NCBI GenBank assembly: GCA_937997345.1
Contig: CALKTD010000010.1
Location: forward strand, 62,001 to 126,000
Length of the DNA: 64,000 nucleotides
Direction: 5' to 3'
From: an uncultured Atopobium sp.
GTDB lineage: Bacteria; Actinomycetota; Coriobacteriia; Coriobacteriales; Atopobiaceae
The notes beneath the pieces are model-generated. The model ran no database searches, was not told the DNA's origin, and worked only from the letters and a program-made list of their open reading frames with translations. Below are positions 26,799-34,237 of the stretch, piece after piece. The stretch's first letter is position 1. Each line of letters starts with the position of its first letter. Both the position numbers and the translations under genes were made by a program.

Positions 26799-27045
26799 GT
26801 AAACGTGCAAACAACGTGTGCCGTTAGGGAATAGTTTCCTACCGTTTACCAGCTTTCTTCACAATTTCTACATATTATTTGACTTGCATGGGTCAGTTGT
26901 GCAAATATACCCCGCTTTGCATGAAGCGTAAGCCTTAACTTGAGGTTTAGGGTTTTATACAGCGGTTCTGCGAGCGCATAAACGTAGCCTAAGCGCAGTC
27001 GCGCTCCGGGACAAACGGGCACAAGCGTGCCTCAAGGAGGAAGAC
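26799..27045 (+). promoter_or_regulatory. ftsZ leader and promoter region
   Basis: These 247 bases hold no gene. GGTAAACG (26798-26805) and CGTTTACC (26843-26850) form an outer stem with a smaller inverted pair inside, just after ftsQ. TTGACT at 26879-26884 and the TATA-rich run around 26903-26911 make the best promoter candidate, with spacing of 18 or more. A G/C-rich leader with GAGCGC...GCGCTC follows, then AAGGAGG before the ftsZ start. Confidence 0.5.
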
Positions 27046-28182
27046 ATGATTAAGGACACCGATACCCTTAACAACTATCTTGCTGTTATCAAGGTTGTTG
27101 GCGTTGGTGGCGGCGGAACTAACGCTGTCAACCGCATGATTGAAGAAGGCATCCGTGGCGTTGAGTTCGTTGCTGTAAACACTGATGCACAAGCTCTTGC
27201 AATCTCTGATGCTGACATTAAGGTTCACATCGGTACTGACATCACCAAGGGTCTTGGTGCTGGTGCTAATCCTGAGGTTGGCAAAGAGGCAGCAGAGGAT
27301 AGCCGCGACGAGATCAAGGCTGCACTTGCTGGCGCTGATATGGTCTTCATCACTGCTGGTGAGGGTGGCGGTACTGGTACCGGCGCTGCTCCAGTTGTTG
27401 CTGATATTGCAAAGAATGACGTTGGCGCACTGACCGTTGGCGTTGTTACTAAGCCATTCTCCTTCGAGGGTCGTCGTCGTTATGGTTCTGCGGCTGACGG
27501 AATCAAGACTCTTTCCGAGAATGTTGATACTCTCATTGTTATTCCAAACGATCGTCTGCTTGATCTTTCTGAGAAGAAGACCACCATGCTTGAGGCATTC
27601 CGCATGGCTGACGATGTTCTATGCCAGGGTACCCAGGGTATTACCGACCTCATCACTGTTCCTGGCCTGATTAACCTCGACTTTGCAGACGTCTGCACCA
27701 TCATGAAGGGCGCAGGTAGCGCAATGATGGGCATTGGTATTGCTGCTGGTGATAACCGCGCTGCTGATGCTGCAACTGAGGCAATTTCAAGCCGCTTGCT
27801 TGAGAGCTCCATTGAGGGTGCAACCCGCGTTCTCCTTTCCATTGCTGGCAACAAAGACCTTGGTATTCAGGAGATTAATGAGGCAGCTGACCTGGTTGCT
27901 AAGAACGTTGATCCTGATGCAAACATCATCTTTGGTACCGTTGTTGATGAGTCCTTGGGCGATCAGGTCCGCGTAACCGTTATTGCAACTGGTTTCAACG
28001 ACTCTAATGTTCAGCAGCAGCTTCCAACTCTGAACACCCAGAGCGCAAGCCGTCCAAGCCGTCCTGCTCAGCCACAGCCAACTCGTCCTGTAGCTGCTCA
28101 GCCACAGCCTGTTCGCAACACTGGCACTTCAAATGAGAAAGAGTTTGATATTCCAGACTTCCTTAAGCGTAGCCGCATTTAA
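27046..28182 (+). CDS. ftsZ: Cell division GTPase FtsZ
   Basis: A 378-residue tubulin homologue. GTP-binding segments are [14 protein letters not shown] near the N-terminus and the tubulin signature [18 protein letters not shown]. The T7 loop region is [17 protein letters not shown] Pro/Gln-rich linker leads to the conserved tail [12 protein letters not shown], which binds partners such as SepF. It assembles the division ring. AAGGAGG precedes the ATG. ftsA, the usual upstream neighbour and membrane anchor, is absent; SepF encoded downstream can serve instead. Confidence 0.98.
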   Translation: MIKDTDTLNNYLAVIKVVGVGGGGTNAVNRMIEEGIRGVEFVAVNTDAQALAISDADIKVHIGTDITKGLGAGANPEVGKEAAEDSRDEIKAALAGADMVFITAGEGGGTGTGAAPVVADIAKNDVGALTVGVVTKPFSFEGRRRYGSAADGIKTLSENVDTLIVIPNDRLLDLSEKKTTMLEAFRMADDVLCQGTQGITDLITVPGLINLDFADVCTIMKGAGSAMMGIGIAAGDNRAADAATEAISSRLLESSIEGATRVLLSIAGNKDLGIQEINEAADLVAKNVDPDANIIFGTVVDESLGDQVRVTVIATGFNDSNVQQQLPTLNTQSASRPSRPAQPQPTRPVAAQPQPVRNTGTSNEKEFDIPDFLKRSRI

Positions 28183-28184
28183 GT

Positions 28185-28994
28185 ATGTGTGCGCTGAAAA
28201 GACAGTGCTTACACGGCGTGACCCTGCTCATGGATCCTGAGGTTCCATGTGGGGTCACGCTTGCATTTACCGAGCGTACTGGTGGTTTTTCAGAAGGGGA
28301 GTTTGCTTCCCTCAATCTGGGCAGTAGATGTGGAGACAATCTGCAGCATGTCCAACAGAACAAGCGGTTGGTTCTAGAGGCTCTTGGAGCAGGCGAGCAC
28401 TTCTCGCGACTCCTTATTCCTCATCAGGTGCATGGAAGCAAGGTAGTTTGTCTGACTTCCCATACACCAGAGGCTTTTGAACAGGCTCAAGCTGAGGCAG
28501 AAGCTGGTGCAGACGGCATAGTATGTACGGTTAAAAACACGCCCGTATTGTTGGCGTTTGCCGATTGTGTGCCCGTAATTCTTGTAGCTCCAGGTGGATT
28601 TGCGGTGGCACATTCTGGCTGGAAAGGCACAATTGCTCGCATTTCTGAGTGCGCAACAGAGGCGCTTTGTCAGGCAACTGGCGCCAAGCCTTCCGAGGTC
28701 AAAGCCTATATTGGCCCGCACATTGGCAGTGCTGACTACGAGGTTTCTCCTGAGCTTATTCAGATGTTCTCGCAAGAATTTGGCTCCGCCGTTGTAGACC
28801 ATGCATCTGGCGAGAGGTACTTAGATCTTGGATATGCTGTTAGAGCTGCACTGGTAGATGCTGGTGTAAGTGCGTCTGCTATTGAAGAGGTTACTGACTC
28901 GACCGCCTCTACAACTGAGCGGTTCTTCTCGTATCGAGCAGAGCATGGCAAGTGCGGAAGACATGCAGCTGTTGCTTACATGGCCATAAAGTAG
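28185..28994 (+). CDS. pgeF: Peptidoglycan editing factor PgeF (YfiH, multicopper-oxidase fold)
   Basis: A 269-residue YfiH/laccase-domain protein. The Cys-His-His metal site can be placed in PHQVHGSKVV, LLAFADCVPV and VAHSGWKGTIARI, with IGPHIGSADYEV further on. The family has been shown to remove wrongly built UDP-MurNAc-L-Ser precursors. It begins two bases after the ftsZ stop with little ribosome site, so translation is probably coupled. ftsZ-pgeF-yggS-sepF is the standard Gram-positive order. Confidence 0.88.
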   Translation: MCALKRQCLHGVTLLMDPEVPCGVTLAFTERTGGFSEGEFASLNLGSRCGDNLQHVQQNKRLVLEALGAGEHFSRLLIPHQVHGSKVVCLTSHTPEAFEQAQAEAEAGADGIVCTVKNTPVLLAFADCVPVILVAPGGFAVAHSGWKGTIARISECATEALCQATGAKPSEVKAYIGPHIGSADYEVSPELIQMFSQEFGSAVVDHASGERYLDLGYAVRAALVDAGVSASAIEEVTDSTASTTERFFSYRAEHGKCGRHAAVAYMAIK

Positions 28995-29088
28995 GGTAGA
29001 AGACGTTTAGCGCTATCGGAGAAGGCGTTTAGGCCTATGACAAAAGTCGTTAAACATTACAAAGATATTGATGTATTCACCGTAAGAG

Positions 29089-29832
29089 ATGATGGCTATG
29101 ACGTACGATTCAGATGAATATCTTGAGTTTATAAAGGCTCGTAGAGCTCAGATTGAGTCGCTTGTAGCGGATGCTGCAAAAAAGTCCGGCAGAAGCGCCT
29201 CTGAGATTGAAATTGTGGCTGTCTCCAAAACTGTTCCTGTTGAGGCTGTCCTTGCAGCTCATAAGGCGGGTTATAGGGTTTTTGGCGAGAATCGCCCACA
29301 AGAGATGACACATAAACTGACGTGTTTATCTGAAACTTCTTTTGCGTCTAAGATAACTTTTGACATGATTGGCAATCTTCAGAAGAACAAGATTAACCAG
29401 GTAGTTGGCAAGGTTCGCTACATTCATTCAATTTCTTCCGAGCATCTTGCAGAGGCGGTTTCAAAGCGTGCTGAGGTAAAGGGTACTGAGGAGTCTGTTC
29501 TACTTGAGGTAAACGTCTCCGCTGAAGCCTCAAAATCGGGTTTCTCGCCAGAAGAGGTGTCTGAGTCTATTCAAAAAATTGTTGAGCTTCCTCACATTTC
29601 TGTTGTGGGTCTGATGACTATGGCACCAAAAGATGATCCAGAGCGCGCCAAGAGAACATTCTCAGGACTTCGAGAATTACGTGATCGCTTGAGCCAACAA
29701 GTTGGTTTGAAGTTAGATGTTCTTTCTTGCGGCATGAGTGATGACTTTACGTATGCCATTGAAGAGGGTTCTACGACTATTCGCCTGGGTCGAGTGTTGT
29801 TTGACCCAGCCTATACGTTGAGTGGGCACTAA
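29089..29832 (+). CDS. YggS/YlmE family pyridoxal phosphate homeostasis protein
   Basis: A 247-residue single-domain alanine-racemase-fold protein. The PLP lysine is in EIVAVSKTVPVEAV (about residue 49). FGENRPQEM, FDMIGNLQKNK and VLSCGMSDDFTYAIEEGSTTIRLG are family hallmarks. It binds PLP and keeps vitamin B6 and amino-acid pools balanced, with no known catalysis. Three in-frame ATGs (29089, 29092, 29098) are possible and no strong ribosome site decides among them. A 26-codon reading frame (29037-29117) overlaps the start in another frame; I do not call it a gene. Confidence 0.9.
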   Translation: MMAMTYDSDEYLEFIKARRAQIESLVADAAKKSGRSASEIEIVAVSKTVPVEAVLAAHKAGYRVFGENRPQEMTHKLTCLSETSFASKITFDMIGNLQKNKINQVVGKVRYIHSISSEHLAEAVSKRAEVKGTEESVLLEVNVSAEASKSGFSPEEVSESIQKIVELPHISVVGLMTMAPKDDPERAKRTFSGLRELRDRLSQQVGLKLDVLSCGMSDDFTYAIEEGSTTIRLGRVLFDPAYTLSGH

Positions 29833-29890
29833 AATAGTTGCAAGTTTTTGATACAGTAGTAAGAAGTTACGTGCGTTACAGAAAGGCACA

Positions 29891-30574
29891 ATGATGAGCA
29901 TTCTTGATACGCTAAGAGCAAAGCTTCGTGGTGGTCAGGACGATGAGTACTACGACGATGAATGTTATGGCGATGAGGGCTATGACGAGGTAGACGGAGC
30001 TTCTCCTCGTTCGTACGATGATCGTGCACAGCAAAGTTCTTCCAACAGACTACTGGGCAATCCATCCAGGCCAGAAGCAGAGAGCGTTTCTGTTTACACG
30101 CGCTCTGGTAAGCCAATTAGCACTAATCCAGCTGCTTCTTATAATCCTCAGCAGGATATGCGCTCTCGCGCTTCTGCGTATGCATCTCGTCAGGAGCCTT
30201 CTGGATACACTCCTTCTTATGAGCACACCGTGAGTCCAAATTTGCCAACTCCTGGTGATATTGGTCTTCGTCCTGTGAGCCGTACAAGCTATTCTGGACA
30301 GCTGCCACCATACGTTCTTCGTCCTGTTTCTTATGACGATGTTCAGTCGGTGGTTCGCCGCGTTCGTACTGGTCAGCCAGTTGTCCTTATCTTTAAGAAC
30401 ACCAACATTGAGGTTGCCAAGAGAATTTTGGACTTCAGTTTTGGTCTTTCTTATGGACTTGACGGCGCTGTTGAAGAAGTTGCTGACCGCGTCTTTGTTG
30501 TACTTCCTCATGGTGTTTCTTTGACGCAGGCTGATCTTGATAAGCTTGCTGATGAGGGCGAGATTACCAGGTAA
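29891..30574 (+). CDS. sepF: Cell division protein SepF
   Basis: A 227-residue SepF. The C-terminal domain (about 140-227) has the canonical VLRPVSYDDVQSVVRRVRTG, PVVLIFKN and RILDFSFGLSYGLDGAVEEVADRVFVVLP segments. An acidic N-terminal region of Asp/Tyr repeats and a Ser/Pro-rich linker precede it. SepF polymerises, bends or binds the membrane, and tethers FtsZ. It probably acts as the main FtsZ anchor here because ftsA is not in the cluster. GAAAGG lies upstream; a second ATG at 29894 is equally possible. Confidence 0.93.
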   Translation: MMSILDTLRAKLRGGQDDEYYDDECYGDEGYDEVDGASPRSYDDRAQQSSSNRLLGNPSRPEAESVSVYTRSGKPISTNPAASYNPQQDMRSRASAYASRQEPSGYTPSYEHTVSPNLPTPGDIGLRPVSRTSYSGQLPPYVLRPVSYDDVQSVVRRVRTGQPVVLIFKNTNIEVAKRILDFSFGLSYGLDGAVEEVADRVFVVLPHGVSLTQADLDKLADEGEITR

Positions 30575-30587
30575 CTGGAGGTTTTTT

Positions 30588-30866
30588 GTGTTTTCGTATT
30601 ATGTCTTGAATGCGCTCTATACTTTGTTGAGGATGTACAGCTTCTGCATTGTGGTATGGTGCCTGTCCTCTTGGATTACTGTCTCAAATGATTCGGTTAA
30701 GAACATTCTTGAGGCAATTGGTAAAATTGTTGAGCCATATCTCAGTGTGTTTAGGAATGTAATTCCTCCAATTTCTGGCGTTGATCTCTCACCAATTGTT
30801 GCGCTTTTTGTGCTTAATCTTGTGGGACGTTTTGCCATTTCGACGCTGGGCTTTATACTAATATAA
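30588..30866 (+). CDS. YggT/YlmG family membrane protein
   Basis: A 92-residue protein with two hydrophobic helices and the family pattern IVVWCLSSWITVS then KIVEPYLSVFRNVIPPISGVDLSPIVALFVLNLV. The start is GTG at 30588, just after TGGAGG (30575-30580) with a T-rich spacer. YggT proteins sit beside sepF in many Gram-positive division clusters; the molecular role is unknown. Confidence 0.88.
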   Translation: MFSYYVLNALYTLLRMYSFCIVVWCLSSWITVSNDSVKNILEAIGKIVEPYLSVFRNVIPPISGVDLSPIVALFVLNLVGRFAISTLGFILI

Positions 30867-30872
30867 GAAACT

Positions 30873-30894
30873 AGTTTGTCTTTAATTACAAACT
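30873..30894 (+). repeat. Short hairpin upstream of divIVA
   Basis: AGTTTGT (30873-30879) pairs with ACAAACT (30888-30894) over an eight-base loop. There is no T-run. It may be an operator or part of the divIVA leader. Confidence 0.35.
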
Positions 30895-30945
30895 GAGTAG
30901 TTATGATGTGTGGTACGTCTACTCGCAGACTGAAAGGGAACAAAG

Positions 30946-31581
30946 ATGGCAATCACACCAGCAGACATCGAGCAGCAGACATTCTCTCCTGCTGAGACCG
31001 GCTACAATCCAGAGGAAGTTGACGCATTTCTTGAGCAGCTCTCTTCTGAGGTTGACGCAATGCTTCAAAAGATTGCTGACCTTAAGGGCCGTCTGACCAG
31101 CGCTGAGCAGCAGCTTGCTGCAGCACAGGCGCAGGTTGCAAACTTTGAGGAGAACGCAAGCGTTCCTTCTGTTGAGGAGACAAATGCTGCAGCTATTGCT
31201 GCATCTGAGCATCAGATTTCTCAGGTCCTCATTGTTGCTCAGCAGAGCGCAGATAAGCTTGTTGCAGACGCTCGCGCAAACGCAGAGCGCATTCGCAACG
31301 AGGCAGACCAGAAGGCTCGTGAGGTTATCCGTCAGGCTCTTGCAGAGAAGCAGACTGAGCTTGATGAGATTGATCGCCTCAAGCAGTCCCGTGAGGACTT
31401 CCGCGCTGAGTACCGCAAGCTTCTCCAGCACTTCCTGGATGATGCAGACTCTGTCTTCCCAGAGTCTGTTCTTACCAACAATGCTCCAACTGGTTCCCAG
31501 AATGCTGCTCAGCCTGCAGCTCAGCAGACTCAGATTTCTGCACCTGCACCTGCAGTTGGTGACTTCAACGATCTTGACTAA
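30946..31581 (+). CDS. divIVA: DivIVA domain protein
   Basis: A 211-residue coiled-coil protein. The N-terminal lipid-binding domain reads ITPADIEQQTFSPAETGYNPEEVDAFLEQL, and long heptad regions follow (about 25-65 and 95-165) with a Gln/Ala-rich C-terminal tail. DivIVA binds curved membrane at poles and septa; in Actinobacteria it organises polar growth or division (Wag31 type). Last gene of the cluster, with a strong terminator after it. Confidence 0.93.
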   Translation: MAITPADIEQQTFSPAETGYNPEEVDAFLEQLSSEVDAMLQKIADLKGRLTSAEQQLAAAQAQVANFEENASVPSVEETNAAAIAASEHQISQVLIVAQQSADKLVADARANAERIRNEADQKAREVIRQALAEKQTELDEIDRLKQSREDFRAEYRKLLQHFLDDADSVFPESVLTNNAPTGSQNAAQPAAQQTQISAPAPAVGDFNDLD

Positions 31582-31607
31582 GTCTTAGGTTATACATTTG
31601 AACTGAT

Positions 31608-31635
31608 AAGCGTCCAGCTTTGCTGGGCGCTTTTT
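31608..31635 (+). terminator. Terminator of the division cluster
   Basis: AAGCGTCCAGC (31608-31618) pairs with GCTGGGCGCTT (31622-31632) around TTT and ends in a T-run. It separates the plus-strand cluster from the minus-strand repair pair. Confidence 0.9.
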
Positions 31636-31663
31636 ATATTGAGTAATACCTTGAGCAGCCGAC

Positions 31664-32716
31664 TTATAGTCCCGAGGTTAGCTTTTTATGGGTCGTCTGT
31701 TTCTGCCCAATGTTATGCACATCCTTTCTGTTTTCTCGTCCCTGATAGCGAGCGGGTACACCTTGACTGCGTGCTGCTTCTGCATTTGTGCTTGCAGTGA
31801 GCTCGGGCAACCCTTGCCATATGCGCTTTGGCATCCAATGAGCACGTAGGTCATATCCTCTTTCTGCTGGTCCACGACCTTCTAGGCCAACTCCTTCGTA
31901 GAAGCGTCTCCACATGGCTTGCACGTATTTCTCATCAGTTGCAAGGTCTGTTCTAGAAAGCAGCTCTTCCAAAGGGGTGTCGTCGAGCTGAATAATTCCA
32001 AAGGTCTTCATTTCTGGCGCATAAAAACTGACTATACGGTGAGCTGGGTTAACAATAAAAAACCGCTCTGCGCTCATCCGTTTGACAAAGTAATTACAGG
32101 TCAGTGGAACTACATTGGCATTTGGTTGAAACACCGACATAAAAGAGCCATCTGACATGCGAGAAAACCGCACAAATTGCCGCGTATGCTCTCGTTCAGT
32201 TTCTACCTGCCTAGCCAGCGCATTAAACTCTGCCACGGTTGGGTCTGCAATATCTTCAAGGGCTCCTACACCATAGGAGAATGCAAGACGAATGTATCGA
32301 TGCACAATCTCCGGCATCGTATGAGCATCTGAAGCACATGCCAAAACAATGCGACGTGTTATTTCTCTTGTGCCTACTTTCTTCTCTAGTCCAGTTAGAA
32401 CTCGTTTAGCCAAGGCTACTACTGAGTCATCAGAAGGGTCTGGTCCACAGAGAACATGCTCCCCAAGACTAGGCTGACAAAAGTTTTCTCTAACAAGACG
32501 TACGTGTGCTGGGTTAGCATGTGAGAGATAAGTGAGCCCTACAGCCCCTACAACGCCTTCTAAGCTTGGATTACAGGTGATAACAACCTTCTGAGGCTTG
32601 GAGAGTCTTGTAAGCCTCTGAACAAGCGAGACAAACTCTACGCTCTGATCAGAAGAGCCTGAGTTGAGAGGACTCAATACGGCGTCTTGTTTTGTTGTAC
32701 GAACTTGCTTTGGCAT
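31664..32716 (-). CDS. DUF4130 protein, partner of a radical SAM DNA repair/modification protein
   Basis: From the ATG at 32716 (GAGGG nine bases upstream) the protein has 350 residues. The central part (VVITCNPSLEGVVGAVGLTYL onward, with MWRRFYEGVGLEGR near the end) resembles DUF4130, the probable DNA metabolism protein always found next to, and often co-transcribed with, the radical SAM family encoded upstream. In many bacteria it is fused to a uracil-DNA-glycosylase-like domain; no such domain is seen here. It overlaps the radical SAM gene by 68 bases. The activity of the pair is not established. Confidence 0.75.
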   Translation of the reverse strand: MPKQVRTTKQDAVLSPLNSGSSDQSVEFVSLVQRLTRLSKPQKVVITCNPSLEGVVGAVGLTYLSHANPAHVRLVRENFCQPSLGEHVLCGPDPSDDSVVALAKRVLTGLEKKVGTREITRRIVLACASDAHTMPEIVHRYIRLAFSYGVGALEDIADPTVAEFNALARQVETEREHTRQFVRFSRMSDGSFMSVFQPNANVVPLTCNYFVKRMSAERFFIVNPAHRIVSFYAPEMKTFGIIQLDDTPLEELLSRTDLATDEKYVQAMWRRFYEGVGLEGRGPAERGYDLRAHWMPKRIWQGLPELTASTNAEAARSQGVPARYQGRENRKDVHNIGQKQTTHKKLTSGL

Positions 32717-33953
32717 CAGCAATTACCCTCTGTTTAATCAGTTCTTGGTCAAGTGGAGCTGAGGCATCTCTTACGCCACAGCAGGTGAGAAAGTGATGAG
32801 ATCGTTTGAGCTGTATTCCCAGCCGTTTAAGATCATCAAAAGTGAGGCGAGATCGTCTTCTTGCAGCAATAATTCTTCGTGCGCCGGTAGGGCCAATACC
32901 GGGCACTCGTAAAAGTATTTCTAGTGGTGCATCCATAATCTCTACAGGAAATTGATTAAGATGTGCCAGCGCCCATCCAAGCTTTGGATCAATTTCTAAA
33001 TCAAGCCAAGGTGCTTCTGGAGAAACTAGCTCATCAGGAGAAAACGCATAGTAGCGCATAAGCCAATCAGCCTGGTAAAGACGGTGTTCTCTACGCAGGG
33101 GAACAGGAGTGTCCAACTCAGGAAGACGATGGTCTTCTATAACAGGAATATAGGCAGAGAAGAATACTCGTTTCAATTCAAATTGTTGATAAAGCGCTTG
33201 CGATAAGTGCAATATTTGATTGTCTGATTCTGGAGAAGCTCCAATGATAATTTGCGTTGATTGCCCGGCAAGCGAGAAGAACCTCTTGCCTGAAGACACC
33301 CATGATGAGCGCATAAAGGTATTCTTCAAGCAGTTTGAACGAAGAGCTAAACCTTCTTTTATGATCTGCTTCTGAGTAGGAATAACAATGCCCTTAGATT
33401 TTCCAGCAGACTTCACAATGCCTGTTGATGCATTTTTAGCTTCAAGCAATTGCCTTTCTTCAGAGACGCGTAGGCGGTGAATGAAAGACATGGGTTTAGT
33501 AACCGTTTCTGCATTTTTGTGAGGACAAAGTTTAGTAAGTGAGGTTGAGCTAGGTAATTCCAGATTGACGGAGAGTCTATCTGCTAAGCGGCCAATAGCA
33601 TCAATAAGATCTGGATCTGTTCCGGGAATTACTTTTGCATGAACATAGCCGTTAAATAGCAACTCATTCCTAAGGTAGGAGAGGCATTCAATCATGAGTT
33701 CTGTGGTGTGGTCGGGCGATCCTATAACACCTGAGGAAAGAAAGAGCCCCTCTATGTAATTTCTTTTATAGAAATCTACGGTAAGCTCTGCTAATTCCTG
33801 TGGTGTAAAGGTAGCCCGCTTGGTTTGTGCAGAAGATCTATTGACGCAGTAAGCACAGTCATAACAACAAGCATTAGAAAGTAAAACTTTTAGCAGCGTA
33901 ATGCAGCGACCATCAGGGGTAAATGAGTGGCAACAGCCGGCCGCTGAGGCCAT
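32649..33953 (-). CDS. Putative DNA modification/repair radical SAM protein (intact part after an in-frame stop)
   Basis: The 434-residue frame has the radical SAM cluster motif CxxxCxxC in ACCYDCAYCVNR (about residues 29-36), preceded by the family hallmark CHSFTPDGRCITLLKVLL. The C-terminus is a helix-hairpin-helix (LLRVPGIGPTGARRIIAARR), consistent with DNA binding. The family works with DUF4130 proteins; the reaction is unknown. AGGTAGGA precedes the ATG at 33953, so this shortened form could be translated. The conserved N-terminus lies just upstream in the same frame, cut off by a TAG (see next entry), so the gene may be broken or the base call wrong. Confidence 0.8.
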   Translation of the reverse strand: MASAAGCCHSFTPDGRCITLLKVLLSNACCYDCAYCVNRSSAQTKRATFTPQELAELTVDFYKRNYIEGLFLSSGVIGSPDHTTELMIECLSYLRNELLFNGYVHAKVIPGTDPDLIDAIGRLADRLSVNLELPSSTSLTKLCPHKNAETVTKPMSFIHRLRVSEERQLLEAKNASTGIVKSAGKSKGIVIPTQKQIIKEGLALRSNCLKNTFMRSSWVSSGKRFFSLAGQSTQIIIGASPESDNQILHLSQALYQQFELKRVFFSAYIPVIEDHRLPELDTPVPLRREHRLYQADWLMRYYAFSPDELVSPEAPWLDLEIDPKLGWALAHLNQFPVEIMDAPLEILLRVPGIGPTGARRIIAARRRSRLTFDDLKRLGIQLKRSHHFLTCCGVRDASAPLDQELIKQRVIADAKASSYNKTRRRIESSQLRLF

Positions 33954-34058
33954 TCCTACCTTTCCTGCCTACGGATCTCTGTCTACACCAGAAGAAGTGC
34001 ACGCCGCATCAAATTTGGCTGCATCTGCAAGTATGGTGAGTTTATCAAGAGTATCCAT
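33954..34058 (-). pseudogene. N-terminal remnant of the radical SAM gene, ended by TAG
   Basis: On the minus strand an ATG at 34058 opens a 29-codon frame, MDTLDKLTILADAAKFDAAC then TSSGVDRDP, stopped by TAG at 33971-33969. Five codons later, in the same frame, comes the ATG of the main open frame. The sequence matches the typical N-terminus of this radical SAM family (a DTLDKL...ADAAKFD...CTSSG pattern), so gene and remnant were one reading frame of about 469 codons. Confidence 0.75.
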
Positions 34059-34083
34059 GGCAGCAACTTTCTACTTGAAAATA

Positions 34084-34095
34084 GAACGTCTGTTC
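34084..34095. promoter_or_regulatory. SOS (LexA) box-like site, GAAC-GTCT-GTTC
   Basis: The site sits 25 bases upstream of the ATG at 34058. It is a perfect GAAC-N4-GTTC, the core of Gram-positive and actinobacterial LexA boxes. It would place the radical SAM/DUF4130 pair under DNA-damage control. Confidence 0.6.
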
Positions 34096-34144
34096 GTATA
34101 CTTAGACTATCACGAACGGGGAAGAAGTAAAGAAAAAATCTAGA

Positions 34145-34156
34145 ACAAACGTTTGT
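34145..34156. promoter_or_regulatory. 12-bp perfect palindrome between divergent genes
   Basis: ACAAACGTTTGT is fully self-complementary. The overlapping GAACAAACGTTT (34143-34154) is one base off a GAAC-N4-GTTC box, so it could be a second, weaker LexA site or an unrelated operator. Confidence 0.4.
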
Positions 34157-34200
34157 CATTTTAAAACCGCAGGAAGGATGTGAATGACGTGTGAAGGATG

Positions 34201-34206
34201 TATACT
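34201..34206 (+). promoter_or_regulatory. Candidate -10 box of the CCA-adding gene
   Basis: TATACT at this place would start transcription near 34213, which supports translation from the ATG at 34238 rather than 34184. No clear -35 box. Confidence 0.35.
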
Positions 34207-34237
34207 TTTCCCATCAACAACTGCGGAAGGAATGGCC

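Noticed and set aside
29037..29117. A 26-codon open frame just before yggS
   Set aside because: It has no recognisable similarity, only a weak purine stretch upstream, and overlaps the yggS start; not enough to call a gene.
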